Shown piece by piece: positions 8,032-17,379 of a stretch of DNA of 43,150 nucleotides. Made by a program: the position numbers and the translations under genes. The notes below the pieces were generated by a model. That model ran no database searches, was not told the origin of the DNA, and worked only from the letters and a program-made list of their open reading frames with translations. Origin of the DNA: an uncultured Eubacteriales bacterium (GTDB taxonomy: Bacteria; Bacillota; Clostridia; Peptostreptococcales; Anaerovoracaceae); the NCBI GenBank assembly GCA_902779185.1, contig CACZAM010000013.1, positions 1 to 43,150 of the forward strand. The letters are read 5' to 3'. Position 1 is the stretch's first letter; each line of letters starts with the position of its first letter.

Positions 8032-8923
8032 AATTCATCATCCTGTACGCAAGCTCTCTCCCGAGCGCTTCGGCATCTGATGCCGGGCCGCAGATACTGT
8101 CTTTCAGCACTTTTTGCCTTTCAGCATCGTATCTCAGGCACATTATTTTTATCTGATCACCGCTGATCTGCGCAAATGCCGTATCAGGCGAGCCGCAGTC
8201 CGCGCCGATCGCTTTGACAAATGCCCTCTCAGCGAGCGCGCATCTTCCGGAGTCAATATCATTGATTTTGCCGATAAGAGCTGTGCTCTCACCTGCTCTT
8301 GTCTGAATTCCCAGTATTCCCTGACAGGCCGCCGGGATCATCTCTTCAGGGCTGAAATACCTGCTTATCCTGTCTTCCAGACCCAGTCTCTTAAGACCGG
8401 CGGCCGCAAGCACCAGCGCTGAATACTGACCTTCATCAAGCTTGCGGAGTCTGGTCTCCACATTGCCCCTTATAGGAGCAGTAGTAACTTCGGGCATCAG
8501 CTCTTTTATCTGAAGGGAACGTCTGAGGCTCGAAGTGCCGACAGGAAGCGACCTGTCTATTTCGGTATTTCCCGCAGGCAGAACGAGCACATCCCTCGGA
8601 TCTTCTCTGTGGGAAAAAGCAGCTAGCGGAAGGTCTTCCGGAATTACTCCCGGAAGGTCCTTGAGGCTGTGTACGGTGAGATCGACTTCCCCGGCTCTCA
8701 GAGCCTCATCGAGCTCCTTTACGAAAAGCCCCTTTCCTCCGATCTGATCGAGTGTTTTATCCAGAATTTTGTCGCCCGTGGTCTTCATGGTGACCAGCTC
8801 AGCTTTTACTCCCGGGCAGGCATCTTCTATCTGCCTAATCACTATCTCAGACTGTATCACCGCAAGCCTGCTGGCCCGGCTCCCGACTCTTATTATGTTT
8901 TTTATGCTTTTGTCGTCCGTCAT
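8021..8923 (-). CDS. hemC: Porphobilinogen deaminase (hydroxymethylbilane synthase)
   Basis: A 300-residue HemC. It polymerises four porphobilinogens to hydroxymethylbilane. Visible family features: GSRASRLAVIQS at the N-terminus, the catalytic Asp in HSLKDLP (residue 89), arginine-rich TSSLRRSLQ, and IRGNVETRLRKL. The cofactor-binding cysteine is in the segment GADCGSP (Cys243); the family usually has GGCQVP here, so the local sequence is slightly unusual but the Cys is present. It lies 10 bases after hemB. Confidence 0.95.
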   Translation of the reverse strand: MTDDKSIKNIIRVGSRASRLAVIQSEIVIRQIEDACPGVKAELVTMKTTGDKILDKTLDQIGGKGLFVKELDEALRAGEVDLTVHSLKDLPGVIPEDLPLAAFSHREDPRDVLVLPAGNTEIDRSLPVGTSSLRRSLQIKELMPEVTTAPIRGNVETRLRKLDEGQYSALVLAAAGLKRLGLEDRISRYFSPEEMIPAACQGILGIQTRAGESTALIGKINDIDSGRCALAERAFVKAIGADCGSPDTAFAQISGDQIKIMCLRYDAERQKVLKDSICGPASDAEALGRELAYRMMNYER

Positions 8924-8933
8924 CTCTGCCTGG

Positions 8934-9929
8934 CTATCCTATCCTGCCTTCCTTGATATATCCGGCAAGTTCTTCCGCGAAATATGTCTCATAAATCTGC
9001 GCTCCGGCGCGGAATGCTCCCACCGCCATCTCGCAGATAATGGATGCTTCATCGATCCATCCGTTTGCGGCCGCGGCCTTCACCATTGCGTATTCACCGC
9101 TGACACTGTATGCGGCTACCGGAACGTTCACCGCATCCCTGACTTCACGGATCATGTCGAGGTATGACATCGCCGGTTTTACCATGACAATGTCCGCTCC
9201 CTCTTCAACATCGAGCAGGGCTTCCTTGATGCCCTCTCTCCTGTTGTGAAAATCCATCTGGTAGCTTTTTCTGTCGCCGAAAGTCGGCGCCGAGCCCGCT
9301 GCCTCACGGAACGGTCCGTAGAACGATGACGCGTACTTGACCGCGTACGACATCAGAGGCGTGCTGGAGAATCCCTCCGCATCAAGTGCTTCCCTTATGG
9401 CTCTTACCCTCCCGTCCATCATATCTGAAGGAGCTACCATGTCCGATCCTGCCTTTACCTGCGAGACTGCCACCTTCTGCAGGAGTTCAAGCGTACTGTC
9501 ATTATCCACGTCGTAGTGACCGCCACATTCATGCAGCATGCCGCAGTGGCCGTGCGAAGTGTACTCGCACATGCATACATCAGTGATCACGTACATCTCC
9601 GGATAACGTTCCTTTATGTGTGAAACCGCTCTCTGGATGATGCCGTCCTCAGCATATGCCTGCGTGCCGAGCTCATCCTTGTGCTCAGGTATACCGAAGA
9701 GCATGATGCTGCCCACTCCGGCTTTTAACAGATCCTCTATCTTGCCGTCGGTCATGTCAACGGTGTAGCGGTTCTGTCCCGGAAGAGCCTTTATCTCCTC
9801 TATCCTGCCAATCCCATCGGTCACGAACATCGGATAAATCAGTGACGACGCGTCCACTCTTGTTTCTCTTACCATCTTGCGCAGCCCGGGCGTGGAACGC
9901 AGCCTGCGCGGTCTTTCGATCATTTGCAT
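8934..9929 (-). CDS. hemB: Delta-aminolevulinic acid dehydratase (porphobilinogen synthase)
   Basis: A 331-residue HemB that condenses two 5-aminolaevulinates to porphobilinogen. The zinc-site cysteines Cys119, Cys121 and Cys129 (DVCMCEYTSHGHCG) are all present, marking the zinc-dependent class. The Schiff-base lysines are in YAVKYASSFYGPFR (Lys198) and MVKPA (Lys251). The ATG at 9929 follows GAGG by 7 bases. HemA and HemL, which would supply its substrate, are not in the window. Confidence 0.95.
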   Translation of the reverse strand: MQMIERPRRLRSTPGLRKMVRETRVDASSLIYPMFVTDGIGRIEEIKALPGQNRYTVDMTDGKIEDLLKAGVGSIMLFGIPEHKDELGTQAYAEDGIIQRAVSHIKERYPEMYVITDVCMCEYTSHGHCGMLHECGGHYDVDNDSTLELLQKVAVSQVKAGSDMVAPSDMMDGRVRAIREALDAEGFSSTPLMSYAVKYASSFYGPFREAAGSAPTFGDRKSYQMDFHNRREGIKEALLDVEEGADIVMVKPAMSYLDMIREVRDAVNVPVAAYSVSGEYAMVKAAAANGWIDEASIICEMAVGAFRAGAQIYETYFAEELAGYIKEGRIG

Positions 9930-9963
9930 TTTTAAACCTCTTTATATTATCAATGTTTTATTT

Positions 9964-11214
9964 TCACAATCCCAGGGATACGGCAACTATCGTCCCCAGA
10001 TAATTGCCGATCACATAACCGAATGTTCCGATCAGCATGGACGGTCCCACCAGATCGACCCAGCCCTGTGAGATAGCCATACCGGCAGCTGTTGTCGGTC
10101 CGCCTATATTCGCGTTGGAAGCGATTATGGCATCCTCGAGGTTGAACTTAAGTATCCTGGCCGCTCCGAAGCAGAAGAGCATGTTCATGAACACCATGAT
10201 GACGGTGAGCACGAGCAGAAGCGGGCTTTTTGTTATAACGGTGTATATATTCGCGGGCACTCCTATCACGAAAAGAAACATGTATATACAGAATGTCCCG
10301 ATCTCCTGTGACCCGTGTATTTCCCTGACTCTCTCAGCCATTGACGTGGCGACAAGCACGGATATCGTTGTGATCCATACATACTGCGATCCGAAGAACT
10401 TCACAACGAAGTTCATCAGAAGCCCGTCCGGTTCAAGGCCGCTGAAGACACCGGCTATCAGCCTGGATATCCAGACTACCGCTGCCGAATATGCGATGTT
10501 GGCAGCTATATCCTTAAGAGATATATCCTTCCGGCTCCAGAAAGCGGCGGCAAGGGTCTTTTCATCACCGGCTTCCGCCTCTCCGGACTCGATCTGATCT
10601 ATCAGCGGATGGCTGAACCTGCTGCGGAACCAGCTGCATCCGGCAAAGAAAATGAGAACGAAGAAGTACAGAGCCATCGTCAGGTTGTCTGCTACTATGG
10701 CAGCAGCCGTAACATCTTCGCCTGCAGCGTACTGGGATGCCATTGCGGCAAGATTCACGCTGCCTCCGGTGTAAGTACCGGTCATCATGGAAGCTACTCT
10801 CGCGAGATCCCCCGCGTTGCCATAAGGACCCTTAAGCAGGAAATACGCAAGATACGCGCCAAGCACTGTCCCAACGGAACCTACCAGAAATATCACCAGC
10901 ATTCGCCCTGTTTCAGCCCAGATCTTCTTCAGATCGCAGCGCAGAAGCAGCATCGGGATGCCGAGGGGAACTATTATTCCCCAGGCGACATCATCATAAA
11001 GCACAGAAGAAGTCGGGATGATCCCGAGGTTGGCAAGTACCATTGCTGTTACAAGAGCAATGATGCATCCGGATACTTTTGACGCCCATGTATATTTTTG
11101 CTCAAGCAAGATGGCAAAGAAAACGCCGATGGCCATGACCGCGAGCAGCCCCCATGTGTCATCAGCAGCGATCAGAGACTCGCGTCCGACCACTCCCATC
11201 CAGAATGAAGACAT
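9964..11214 (-). CDS. DUF819 family membrane protein
   Basis: A 416-residue polytopic protein with roughly ten hydrophobic segments. The pattern (LLAVMAIGVFFAILLEQKY start, GTYTGGSVNLAAMAS in the middle, and a late NANIGGPTTAAGMAISQGW) matches the DUF819/YjcL family of uncharacterised transporter-like proteins, which have two similar halves, each with a glycine-rich Asn-containing turn. It has a very strong ribosome site (AGGAGG, 7 bases before the ATG). It is embedded between the Cys-rich protein gene and hemB, so a transport role connected with cobalt, an intermediate or a precursor is possible but unproven. Confidence 0.8.
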   Translation of the reverse strand: MSSFWMGVVGRESLIAADDTWGLLAVMAIGVFFAILLEQKYTWASKVSGCIIALVTAMVLANLGIIPTSSVLYDDVAWGIIVPLGIPMLLLRCDLKKIWAETGRMLVIFLVGSVGTVLGAYLAYFLLKGPYGNAGDLARVASMMTGTYTGGSVNLAAMASQYAAGEDVTAAAIVADNLTMALYFFVLIFFAGCSWFRSRFSHPLIDQIESGEAEAGDEKTLAAAFWSRKDISLKDIAANIAYSAAVVWISRLIAGVFSGLEPDGLLMNFVVKFFGSQYVWITTISVLVATSMAERVREIHGSQEIGTFCIYMFLFVIGVPANIYTVITKSPLLLVLTVIMVFMNMLFCFGAARILKFNLEDAIIASNANIGGPTTAAGMAISQGWVDLVGPSMLIGTFGYVIGNYLGTIVAVSLGL

Positions 11215-11235
11215 ATAAACAACCTCCTGAGTCTG

Positions 11236-11484
11236 TTATTTCTCTTCCCTTTCCCTTAGTCTCTTTATCACTTCATCATAGTTTTCAGCCCTGTGCGGGA
11301 AAGTGCATCCCGTACATACTTTGATTCTTCTGCCGCCCTTTTCCTTAAAAACAGGTTCCCCCGGGCAGTCCTCAAGATGATAAAGCGGGCAATAACAGAA
11401 CAGACAATTGATTTCCTCTATGCCATCATGGCAGGGATAGTATTCACAACCCCTGTTTGCAAAGAACTTATGTGAATTATCCAT
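11236..11484 (-). CDS. Cysteine-rich small domain protein
   Basis: An 82-residue protein with eight cysteines in a regular order: GCEYYPCH, NCLFCYCPLY, DCPG, VCTGCTFPH. This matches the Cys-rich small domain family (Pfam family often found next to cobalamin genes). The spacing suggests a bound metal or cluster. It overlaps cbiA by 8 bases. The function is not known; proximity suggests handling of cobalt or a corrin intermediate. Confidence 0.8.
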   Translation of the reverse strand: MDNSHKFFANRGCEYYPCHDGIEEINCLFCYCPLYHLEDCPGEPVFKEKGGRRIKVCTGCTFPHRAENYDEVIKRLREREEK

Positions 11485-12877
11485 CTTGCCTCTTCTTTCT
11501 GTAATCTACCATGGCAGAAACGAACCTTTCGGTCAGCTGCGGACACGACGGGTACCACAGATGAGGATATCCCCATATATGATCGCTTCCAGCGTGCATG
11601 CATTCCCAGGACCTTCCGCTGCCCGGTTTTTCAGCCATGGCATCAGTCCCGTTGCTGCTGCTGTCAAAATAGTGGAATTCGTGCGCTTTCACACTCAGTC
11701 CGCTCAGAAGCGTGCCATCCGCAGTCCCCCTTATTTCCGCGTAGCCGAATCTCGAGAGCTTTCCGGTCCATGCGGATCTGCCATGTATGACTCCTGCCAT
11801 GCTATATACATTGCCGTCCTTGTCTTCGAGCTCATCCAGCAGATACATGAAGCCGCCGCATTCCGCGAGGCTCGGTTTGCCTGACCTGATTGCGTCCCTT
11901 ATGGATTCGATCATTCCGGTGTTGGCGCTCAGTTCAGCCGCATGCAGCTCCGGATAGCCGCCTCCCAGCAGCAGTCCGTCAGCCTCTTCAGGTACGCGGC
12001 TGTCATGCAGCGGGGAGAATTCCTTTATCCTGATGCCGGCATTTCTCAGCATGCGGATGTTTTCCTCGTAGTAGAAGCAGAATGCTTCATCTCTTGCCAC
12101 CGCCAGGCACGGCCCGGCGCATTCCCCGTGACCCGCCTTACCACGGATATCTCTATCATCAAGGTCCGGCGCACTCCGCATTACCTCCGCAAGTGCTTCC
12201 ATGTCAATATTTTCCTCTATAAGGTCAGCTGCGTGTGACAGCTGATCTTTAAGGCCGTCTATATCTCCCGGCATGAGCAGGCCCAGATGCCTGCTCTCCA
12301 GATTTATGTCCTTGCACGCTGGTATGCCTCCGAGAAGCTTTACCGCGCTTCCCCGTTCAGCGGATATCCCGCTCAGCATACTGCTTACAAGAGGTCCGAT
12401 CTGGCTGTAATACCCTTTGGATATCCTGTTGAGAACGATGCCCTTTATAAGAAAATGCCTGTCGTCACGCAGTATCCCCTTTATGACCGACAGCATGGTC
12501 TGTCCCATGCCTTTTACGTCGATCACGAGTATCACAGGTGTTGAGGAGGCTGAAGCGACATCATAGCATGAGCCTTTTCCCCGCATCCCTGTGACGCCGT
12601 CGTAAATGCCCATAACTCCCTCTATAACGGCTGCTTCAGAGCCGCAGTCTGCAAGGGTCTTCCTTATCTCTTCATCTCCTGAGAAGTAGGTGTCGAGATT
12701 GCCTCCCGGTATACCGAGCACGCTGCGGTGAAACATCGGATCGATATAATCCGGTCCGCACTTATACGCCCTGACATCTGTGCCTCCGCGTTTCAGTGCC
12801 TCAAGCAGCCCGCATGTTATCAGTGTTTTGCCGCTGCCGCTTTTAGGCGCGGCTATCATCACGCGCGACAGCTTCAT
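11477..12877 (-). CDS. cbiA: Cobyrinate a,c-diamide synthase CbiA
   Basis: A 466-residue glutamine-dependent amidase. It converts cob(II)yrinate to the a,c-diamide using ATP and glutamine. The N-terminal P-loop APKSGSGKT (10-18) and CGPDYIDPMFH belong to the dethiobiotin-synthetase-like half; the C-terminal glutaminase half has GGGYPELHA and the nucleophile Cys340 in LAECGGFMYLL, and a late AHEFHYFD. It overlaps the upstream fusion gene by four bases. Confidence 0.95.
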   Translation of the reverse strand: MKLSRVMIAAPKSGSGKTLITCGLLEALKRGGTDVRAYKCGPDYIDPMFHRSVLGIPGGNLDTYFSGDEEIRKTLADCGSEAAVIEGVMGIYDGVTGMRGKGSCYDVASASSTPVILVIDVKGMGQTMLSVIKGILRDDRHFLIKGIVLNRISKGYYSQIGPLVSSMLSGISAERGSAVKLLGGIPACKDINLESRHLGLLMPGDIDGLKDQLSHAADLIEENIDMEALAEVMRSAPDLDDRDIRGKAGHGECAGPCLAVARDEAFCFYYEENIRMLRNAGIRIKEFSPLHDSRVPEEADGLLLGGGYPELHAAELSANTGMIESIRDAIRSGKPSLAECGGFMYLLDELEDKDGNVYSMAGVIHGRSAWTGKLSRFGYAEIRGTADGTLLSGLSVKAHEFHYFDSSSNGTDAMAEKPGSGRSWECMHAGSDHIWGYPHLWYPSCPQLTERFVSAMVDYRKKRQDG

Positions 12878-14880
12878 GGCCTGCCTCCCAGTGTGAACGC
12901 GGCTATCATTACAGGATTCTCCGCGGTCATGAGGTGATAACTCCCGAGCTCCCTCGACCTGCTTACCGATATCTGCTCTACCGACAGATCATTTATCGCG
13001 AAGTCCTTCAGTACATTATGTATCTCTGCCATGGTCTCAAGGCTAACGGCGTTTATTACGACACGCACGCCGCTGCCTGCATCATTAAGCGCGTTGAGAA
13101 TCTCTCTGAGCTCACCTGAGCTTCCGCCTATGAACGCATGTGTAGGAGGATCGAGCCCTTCCATTGCTTCCGGGGCTGTCCCCTGTATCAGTTCTATATT
13201 TGAAAGGCCGAATTTCGCAGCATTCTGTTCAATAAGGCTGCAGGCCTCCTCTTTCTTCTCTATCGCGTATACCTTTATACTTCTGTCCTGGACGGCTATC
13301 TCGCACGCTACCGATCCCGTTCCGCTTCCTATGTCGTATACTGTGTCTCCCTTTGTGAGACCGAGTTTCATGACGCTGAGGTGTCTGATGTTCTCTTTCG
13401 TCATAGGCACTTTGCCCCTGATCATCTCGTCATCGCTGATCAGCGGAAGCAGCTGTCTGACCGCAGGTTCCCTGTTGATCACTATCGCCGTGTAAAGCCC
13501 CGGCTCATTCACCATGCCGCAGTTCTCCGCGCGTATGGTGCCGACTATTTCCTCAGGATATGACAGCTGGTAGCCCAGTATGATGCTGACCTCTCCGAGG
13601 CCGTTTCCGGCAAGGAGCTCTCCCATCAGCTTTACATCATCAGCGCCTGAGAGGAGCACGAATGTCTTTTCGTTGTATCTGACCGAGTTCACCAGCTCGT
13701 CCGCTGCCCTTCTGTCGCCCGAGCATCCATGTATGCTTACGAGCCTTGCGTCCTGATAGCTCACTCCTGCCTTTGCGGCAAGGTAAGCGAACGAGGATAT
13801 TCCCGGATGCAGTTCAACAGCGCACTCTGTTTGTGACGCGTATGCCCACTTCCTCAGTGCAGGAGCAAGTTTTTCTGCCCCGCTGTAAAAACCGGTGTCG
13901 CCTGAGAACAGCACCGCAGCTCTTGCCGGCAGCTCCCTTTCGAGAACTGGTATTATGTCTTCCGCCCTGTAGTACGGGTATGCCTTTCTGCCGTCATATC
14001 CGCTTATCATGCGCGAAGCTCCGAAGATTATGTCAGCCTTTTCGACAGCTTCTGCCGCGTCAGCTGTAAGAAGGCCCTTGCTTCCCGGGCCAACGCCTAT
14101 CAGGTCCACTTTCATGCTGTTTCTGATGTCGAAATACTTCGCAAGCACTCCGTTGACTGACATTCCGGTCTCTTCAGACGGGCGCCCTATCATGAACACT
14201 GGGATACCCGCTTTTGCAGCCGCTTTTATCTTGTCAGGCGCGCCGCCGGCCGAACCGCTTGATTTAGTTACAAGCGTCTTTATATCGAACTGACGGATCA
14301 GCGCCAGGTCTGTTTCCATGCTGAACGGTCCCTGCATCGCTATTATGTGCTTGCCGCTCAGACCGGCATCCTCGCAAAGAGAGATGCTCTCATGTGAAGG
14401 CAGCACCCTGGTGTACAGCCTGCCGCGGACAGCTTCATCAGCAGCATATACGCTGAGTTCCTTGCTCCCGGTCGTCAAAAGGATGTTCCCCTCTGTCTCC
14501 GCAAGCGCCTTCGCGCAGGAAGCCGTGTTTTCAAACAGACGTATATCCGCTTCCTCCGGGAAAAGCTCGCTGTCTGTGTCCCTGAGTATCCTCACGTACT
14601 CCTTGTCTGCCGCCAGGCAGGCTGTCAGGATATTGTGAGAAACATCCGCAGCGTAGGGATGAGTCGCGTCGAACACCTTATCCGCTTCGAACTTCATAAG
14701 ATCGTACATCTCAAGCGCGGTCATGCGCCCCGTACGTACATCGGCCAGTTCGCTCGGCTCCATGACAAGCTCACCGTATTCGGTTGCCACACACACGATG
14801 TGCGCTATGCCGGATTCGGTCAGCTTTTCAGAGAGCGTTCTTCCTTCTGTTGTGCCTGAGAATATAAGAGGTCTTTTCAT
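12874..14880 (-). CDS. cbiJ-cbiET: CbiJ-CbiE-CbiT trifunctional corrin enzyme
   Basis: A 668-residue three-part fusion. Residues 1-255 are cobalt-precorrin-6A reductase (CbiJ/CobK): FSGTTEGRTLSEKL, FDATHPYAADVS, and MQGPFSMETDLALI. Residues about 257-470 are the CbiE methylase (VDLIGVGPGSKGLLTADA, FSGDTGFYSGAEKL). Residues about 480-668 are the CbiT class I methyltransferase with SAM motif DIGSGTGS (516-523) and FIGGSSGEL. Together they reduce precorrin-6A, methylate C5 and C15 and remove the C12 acetate carboxyl. CbiE-CbiT fusions (CobL) are common; the additional N-terminal reductase is less usual. It overlaps both neighbours by four bases. Confidence 0.93.
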   Translation of the reverse strand: MKRPLIFSGTTEGRTLSEKLTESGIAHIVCVATEYGELVMEPSELADVRTGRMTALEMYDLMKFEADKVFDATHPYAADVSHNILTACLAADKEYVRILRDTDSELFPEEADIRLFENTASCAKALAETEGNILLTTGSKELSVYAADEAVRGRLYTRVLPSHESISLCEDAGLSGKHIIAMQGPFSMETDLALIRQFDIKTLVTKSSGSAGGAPDKIKAAAKAGIPVFMIGRPSEETGMSVNGVLAKYFDIRNSMKVDLIGVGPGSKGLLTADAAEAVEKADIIFGASRMISGYDGRKAYPYYRAEDIIPVLERELPARAAVLFSGDTGFYSGAEKLAPALRKWAYASQTECAVELHPGISSFAYLAAKAGVSYQDARLVSIHGCSGDRRAADELVNSVRYNEKTFVLLSGADDVKLMGELLAGNGLGEVSIILGYQLSYPEEIVGTIRAENCGMVNEPGLYTAIVINREPAVRQLLPLISDDEMIRGKVPMTKENIRHLSVMKLGLTKGDTVYDIGSGTGSVACEIAVQDRSIKVYAIEKKEEACSLIEQNAAKFGLSNIELIQGTAPEAMEGLDPPTHAFIGGSSGELREILNALNDAGSGVRVVINAVSLETMAEIHNVLKDFAINDLSVEQISVSRSRELGSYHLMTAENPVMIAAFTLGGRP

Positions 14881-15632
14881 AATCTGTATCCCCTCGGTGT
14901 GATGAGCCTGCCGTCAATAATGCGGCTCTGGGAATTGCCGATGAACACTGTCGTGAACATGTCGACTTCAGTATCCCTGAGTTCTGCCAGCGTGCATGCG
15001 CGGAACTCCTCTCCGTCCCTTCCGATGCTGCGGACATAGCCGCATGCCCTTTCAGGCTCCGCTGTTTCTAGAAGTATGTCGCAGGCCTTCCGCAGATGAT
15101 CATGTCTTTTTTTGCTTGAAGGATTGTAGATCGCGATTGCGAAGTCTCCCTCAGCGGCTGCCCTCAGCCTCTTTTCGATCAGCTCCCACGGAGTGAGCAG
15201 ATCTGACAGGCTTATGACGCAGAAGTCGTGGTTGAGCGGTGCTCCCAGAACAGCCGCTCCGCTCGAAGCTGCCGTGATCCCCGGTATCACGTCTATGTCG
15301 ATACCGGCAGCGTCATCTCTGAGCTCTTCCCTGATCTCGAACATGAGTGACGCCATGCCGTAGATGCCTGCGTCCCCACTGCAGACCATGGCCACACTTC
15401 TGCCTTTGGCTGCCTCGGCAAACGCAAGCCTGCAGCGCTCCGTCTCCTGCTTCATAGGAGTCGAGAGCAGCTCCTTGCCCGCGAACCTCTCACCAAGCAG
15501 GTCCAGATATACGGTGTACCCGACTATAACATCGGCAGCATCAAGCGCCTCAAGAGCCTGCTGAGTCATCATGGATTCCCTGCCCGGCCCCATGCCTACA
15601 ACTTCTATGCGTCCATTGCCTTTACTTTCCAT
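14877..15632 (-). CDS. cbiH: Cobalt-precorrin-3 C17-methyltransferase CbiH
   Basis: About 251 residues. RIEVVGMGPGRESMMTQQA, GYTVYLDLL, and VCSGDAGIYGMASLMFE are diagnostic of CbiH/CobJ, which methylates C17 and drives ring contraction. IYNPSSKKRHDHL and the C-terminal FTTVFIGNSQS agree. The ATG at 15632 is preferred: the upstream reading to 15671 adds basic residues not typical of the family and overlaps cbiG. The site before it is GGCAGG, weak. Confidence 0.93.
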   Translation of the reverse strand: MESKGNGRIEVVGMGPGRESMMTQQALEALDAADVIVGYTVYLDLLGERFAGKELLSTPMKQETERCRLAFAEAAKGRSVAMVCSGDAGIYGMASLMFEIREELRDDAAGIDIDVIPGITAASSGAAVLGAPLNHDFCVISLSDLLTPWELIEKRLRAAAEGDFAIAIYNPSSKKRHDHLRKACDILLETAEPERACGYVRSIGRDGEEFRACTLAELRDTEVDMFTTVFIGNSQSRIIDGRLITPRGYRL

Positions 15633-15645
15633 ATACTGCCTGCCT

Positions 15646-16605
15646 TTATTTCTTTCTCTCCGCGACCGCAATGGTCATGCCGTCACGCGCGGTTTTCTTT
15701 ATTCTTATCTGCGAGCCCCTGCCCGCTGCAAGTACAGCCGCGCGCTCGCATACGTTGTCTACTCCGACTTTTTCAAGTACTGTATCTGAATGGCTGAACT
15801 CTCCCTCTGCCTTTGCAAGCAGCCCGGCTTCGAATGTTATCAGCGGCATGCGCCATGCCTGCGACAGGCGTTTCAGCCCCTCTTCATCCTTTTTAACATC
15901 TATGGTTGCGATGCAGCCCGCATCGCTTAAGTCGATCCCGTTATCACGCAGCACCTCTTCGGCGAATGATCTGAGTTCTTCAAATGACTTGCCCCGGCGG
16001 CAGCCCATGCCGACCGCATACTTCTTAGGGCATAAAACGATTTTTGCCGTGCCCTTCAGGCTGTCTGCCGCCTCTTCATCCGCGATCAGCACATCGACCG
16101 GTTCTGCAGGCGGATAATCCTTTATGCATATGGTCACAGGCTTCCCTTCAAGCGCGGAAGCTGACACTTTAGCTATCCCCTCGCGGTTGGCTATCCTGAG
16201 TCCGTTCTCCTTTGCGAACACATCAACGGAGAACGCGCCGCTCACGTCAGTGGCTGTGGTGATTACAGGCTGAGCGCCGGTGACTTCAGCAAGCTCCAGC
16301 GCAAGGCTGTTGGCTCCTCCTACATGTCCGGAAAGAATCGGTATCACAAAGCTGCCGTTTTCATCCATTACTAAAACAGGAGGGTCCTTCAGCTTGTCCT
16401 TAACAAACGGAGCAATTGCCCTTACGGCTATTCCTGCGGCACCGATAAACACAAGAGCCTCGTTGTCTGCAAACGCATCACCGCATACAAAGGCAAGCGG
16501 CACCCCTTTGGGCACTACAACTGTGTCGTGCCCGGTGAGGCCGACCTTCAGCCTTTCAGCTAATGCTTTTCCTTTATCTGTAAAATACAGGACCTTTATC
16601 CTCAT
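15646..16605 (-). CDS. cbiG: Cobalt-precorrin-5A hydrolase CbiG
   Basis: A 319-residue CbiG. It opens the ring-A delta-lactone with release of acetaldehyde. Features are the N-terminal segment with VFIGAAGIAVRAIAP, ILSGHVGGANSLALE and ITTATDVSGAFSVD, and the C-terminal domain with AVGMGCRRGKSFEEL and CIATIDVKKDE. It follows cbiF after a 3-base gap and precedes cbiH. Confidence 0.93.
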   Translation of the reverse strand: MRIKVLYFTDKGKALAERLKVGLTGHDTVVVPKGVPLAFVCGDAFADNEALVFIGAAGIAVRAIAPFVKDKLKDPPVLVMDENGSFVIPILSGHVGGANSLALELAEVTGAQPVITTATDVSGAFSVDVFAKENGLRIANREGIAKVSASALEGKPVTICIKDYPPAEPVDVLIADEEAADSLKGTAKIVLCPKKYAVGMGCRRGKSFEELRSFAEEVLRDNGIDLSDAGCIATIDVKKDEEGLKRLSQAWRMPLITFEAGLLAKAEGEFSHSDTVLEKVGVDNVCERAAVLAAGRGSQIRIKKTARDGMTIAVAERKK

Positions 16606-16608
16606 GGT

Positions 16609-17379
16609 CTATTCTTTCGCCTTGCGGAACTCCGTCGTAAATGTTTCATCGTAAAGTTTTGATTTCTCATAGCCTGATTTGCCGATAGCATCGCCGACAA
16701 GAATGAGCGCCGTCTTAGTGATGCCGTGTTCGGCAGCTGTTGCGGCCAGATCTCCGACCCTGCAGAAATAGAATTCTTCATCAGGCCATGTAGCTTTGTA
16801 TATTATGGCTGCCGGGGTATCCTCCTTATACCCGCCGGTGATAAGTCTTTTGCTGAGTTCTTCGAGCATGCCGGCGCTCAGATATATCGCCATCGTAGAG
16901 TCATGAGCAGCCCAGCTCTCTATGCTCTCCTTTTCAGGCACAGCCGTGCGGCCGGCCATCCGTGTTATCACCAGAGACTGTGAGAGTCCCGGAAGTGTGT
17001 ACTCGAGGTCCATGGCTGCGGCAGCTCCGAAAGCTGCGGATACTCCCGGACAGGACTCATAAGTTATGCCAAGTCCGTCAAGAGCGTCCATCTGCTCTCT
17101 TACTGCTCCGTAGAGACTCGGGTCACCGGTGTGGAGCCTTACCACTGTCCTGTCTTCCGCGGCAGCGCTCTTCATCACATCGAGCACCTCTTCAAGCGTC
17201 ATGTACGCGCTGTTGTGGATCTCAGCTCCTTCGCGGGCATAGCTGAGCAGTTCGGGGTTCACAAGCGAGCCGGCGTAAATGATTACATCCGCGTCTGCGA
17301 TAAGCTTTGCTCCCCTTACCGTGATGAGATCAGCCGCTCCCGGTCCGGCTCCGACAAAATATACCTGCTTCTTATCCAT
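16609..17379 (-). CDS. cbiF: Cobalt-precorrin-4 C11-methyltransferase CbiF
   Basis: A 256-residue tetrapyrrole methylase: VYFVGAGPGAADLITVRGA, VIIYAGSLVNPELL, RLHTGDPSLYGAVREQM, and ATWPDEEFYFC are all CbiF/CobM hallmarks. It methylates C11. It overlaps the cbiD stop by 8 bases. Confidence 0.95.
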   Translation of the reverse strand: MDKKQVYFVGAGPGAADLITVRGAKLIADADVIIYAGSLVNPELLSYAREGAEIHNSAYMTLEEVLDVMKSAAAEDRTVVRLHTGDPSLYGAVREQMDALDGLGITYESCPGVSAAFGAAAAMDLEYTLPGLSQSLVITRMAGRTAVPEKESIESWAAHDSTMAIYLSAGMLEELSKRLITGGYKEDTPAAIIYKATWPDEEFYFCRVGDLAATAAEHGITKTALILVGDAIGKSGYEKSKLYDETFTTEFRKAKE

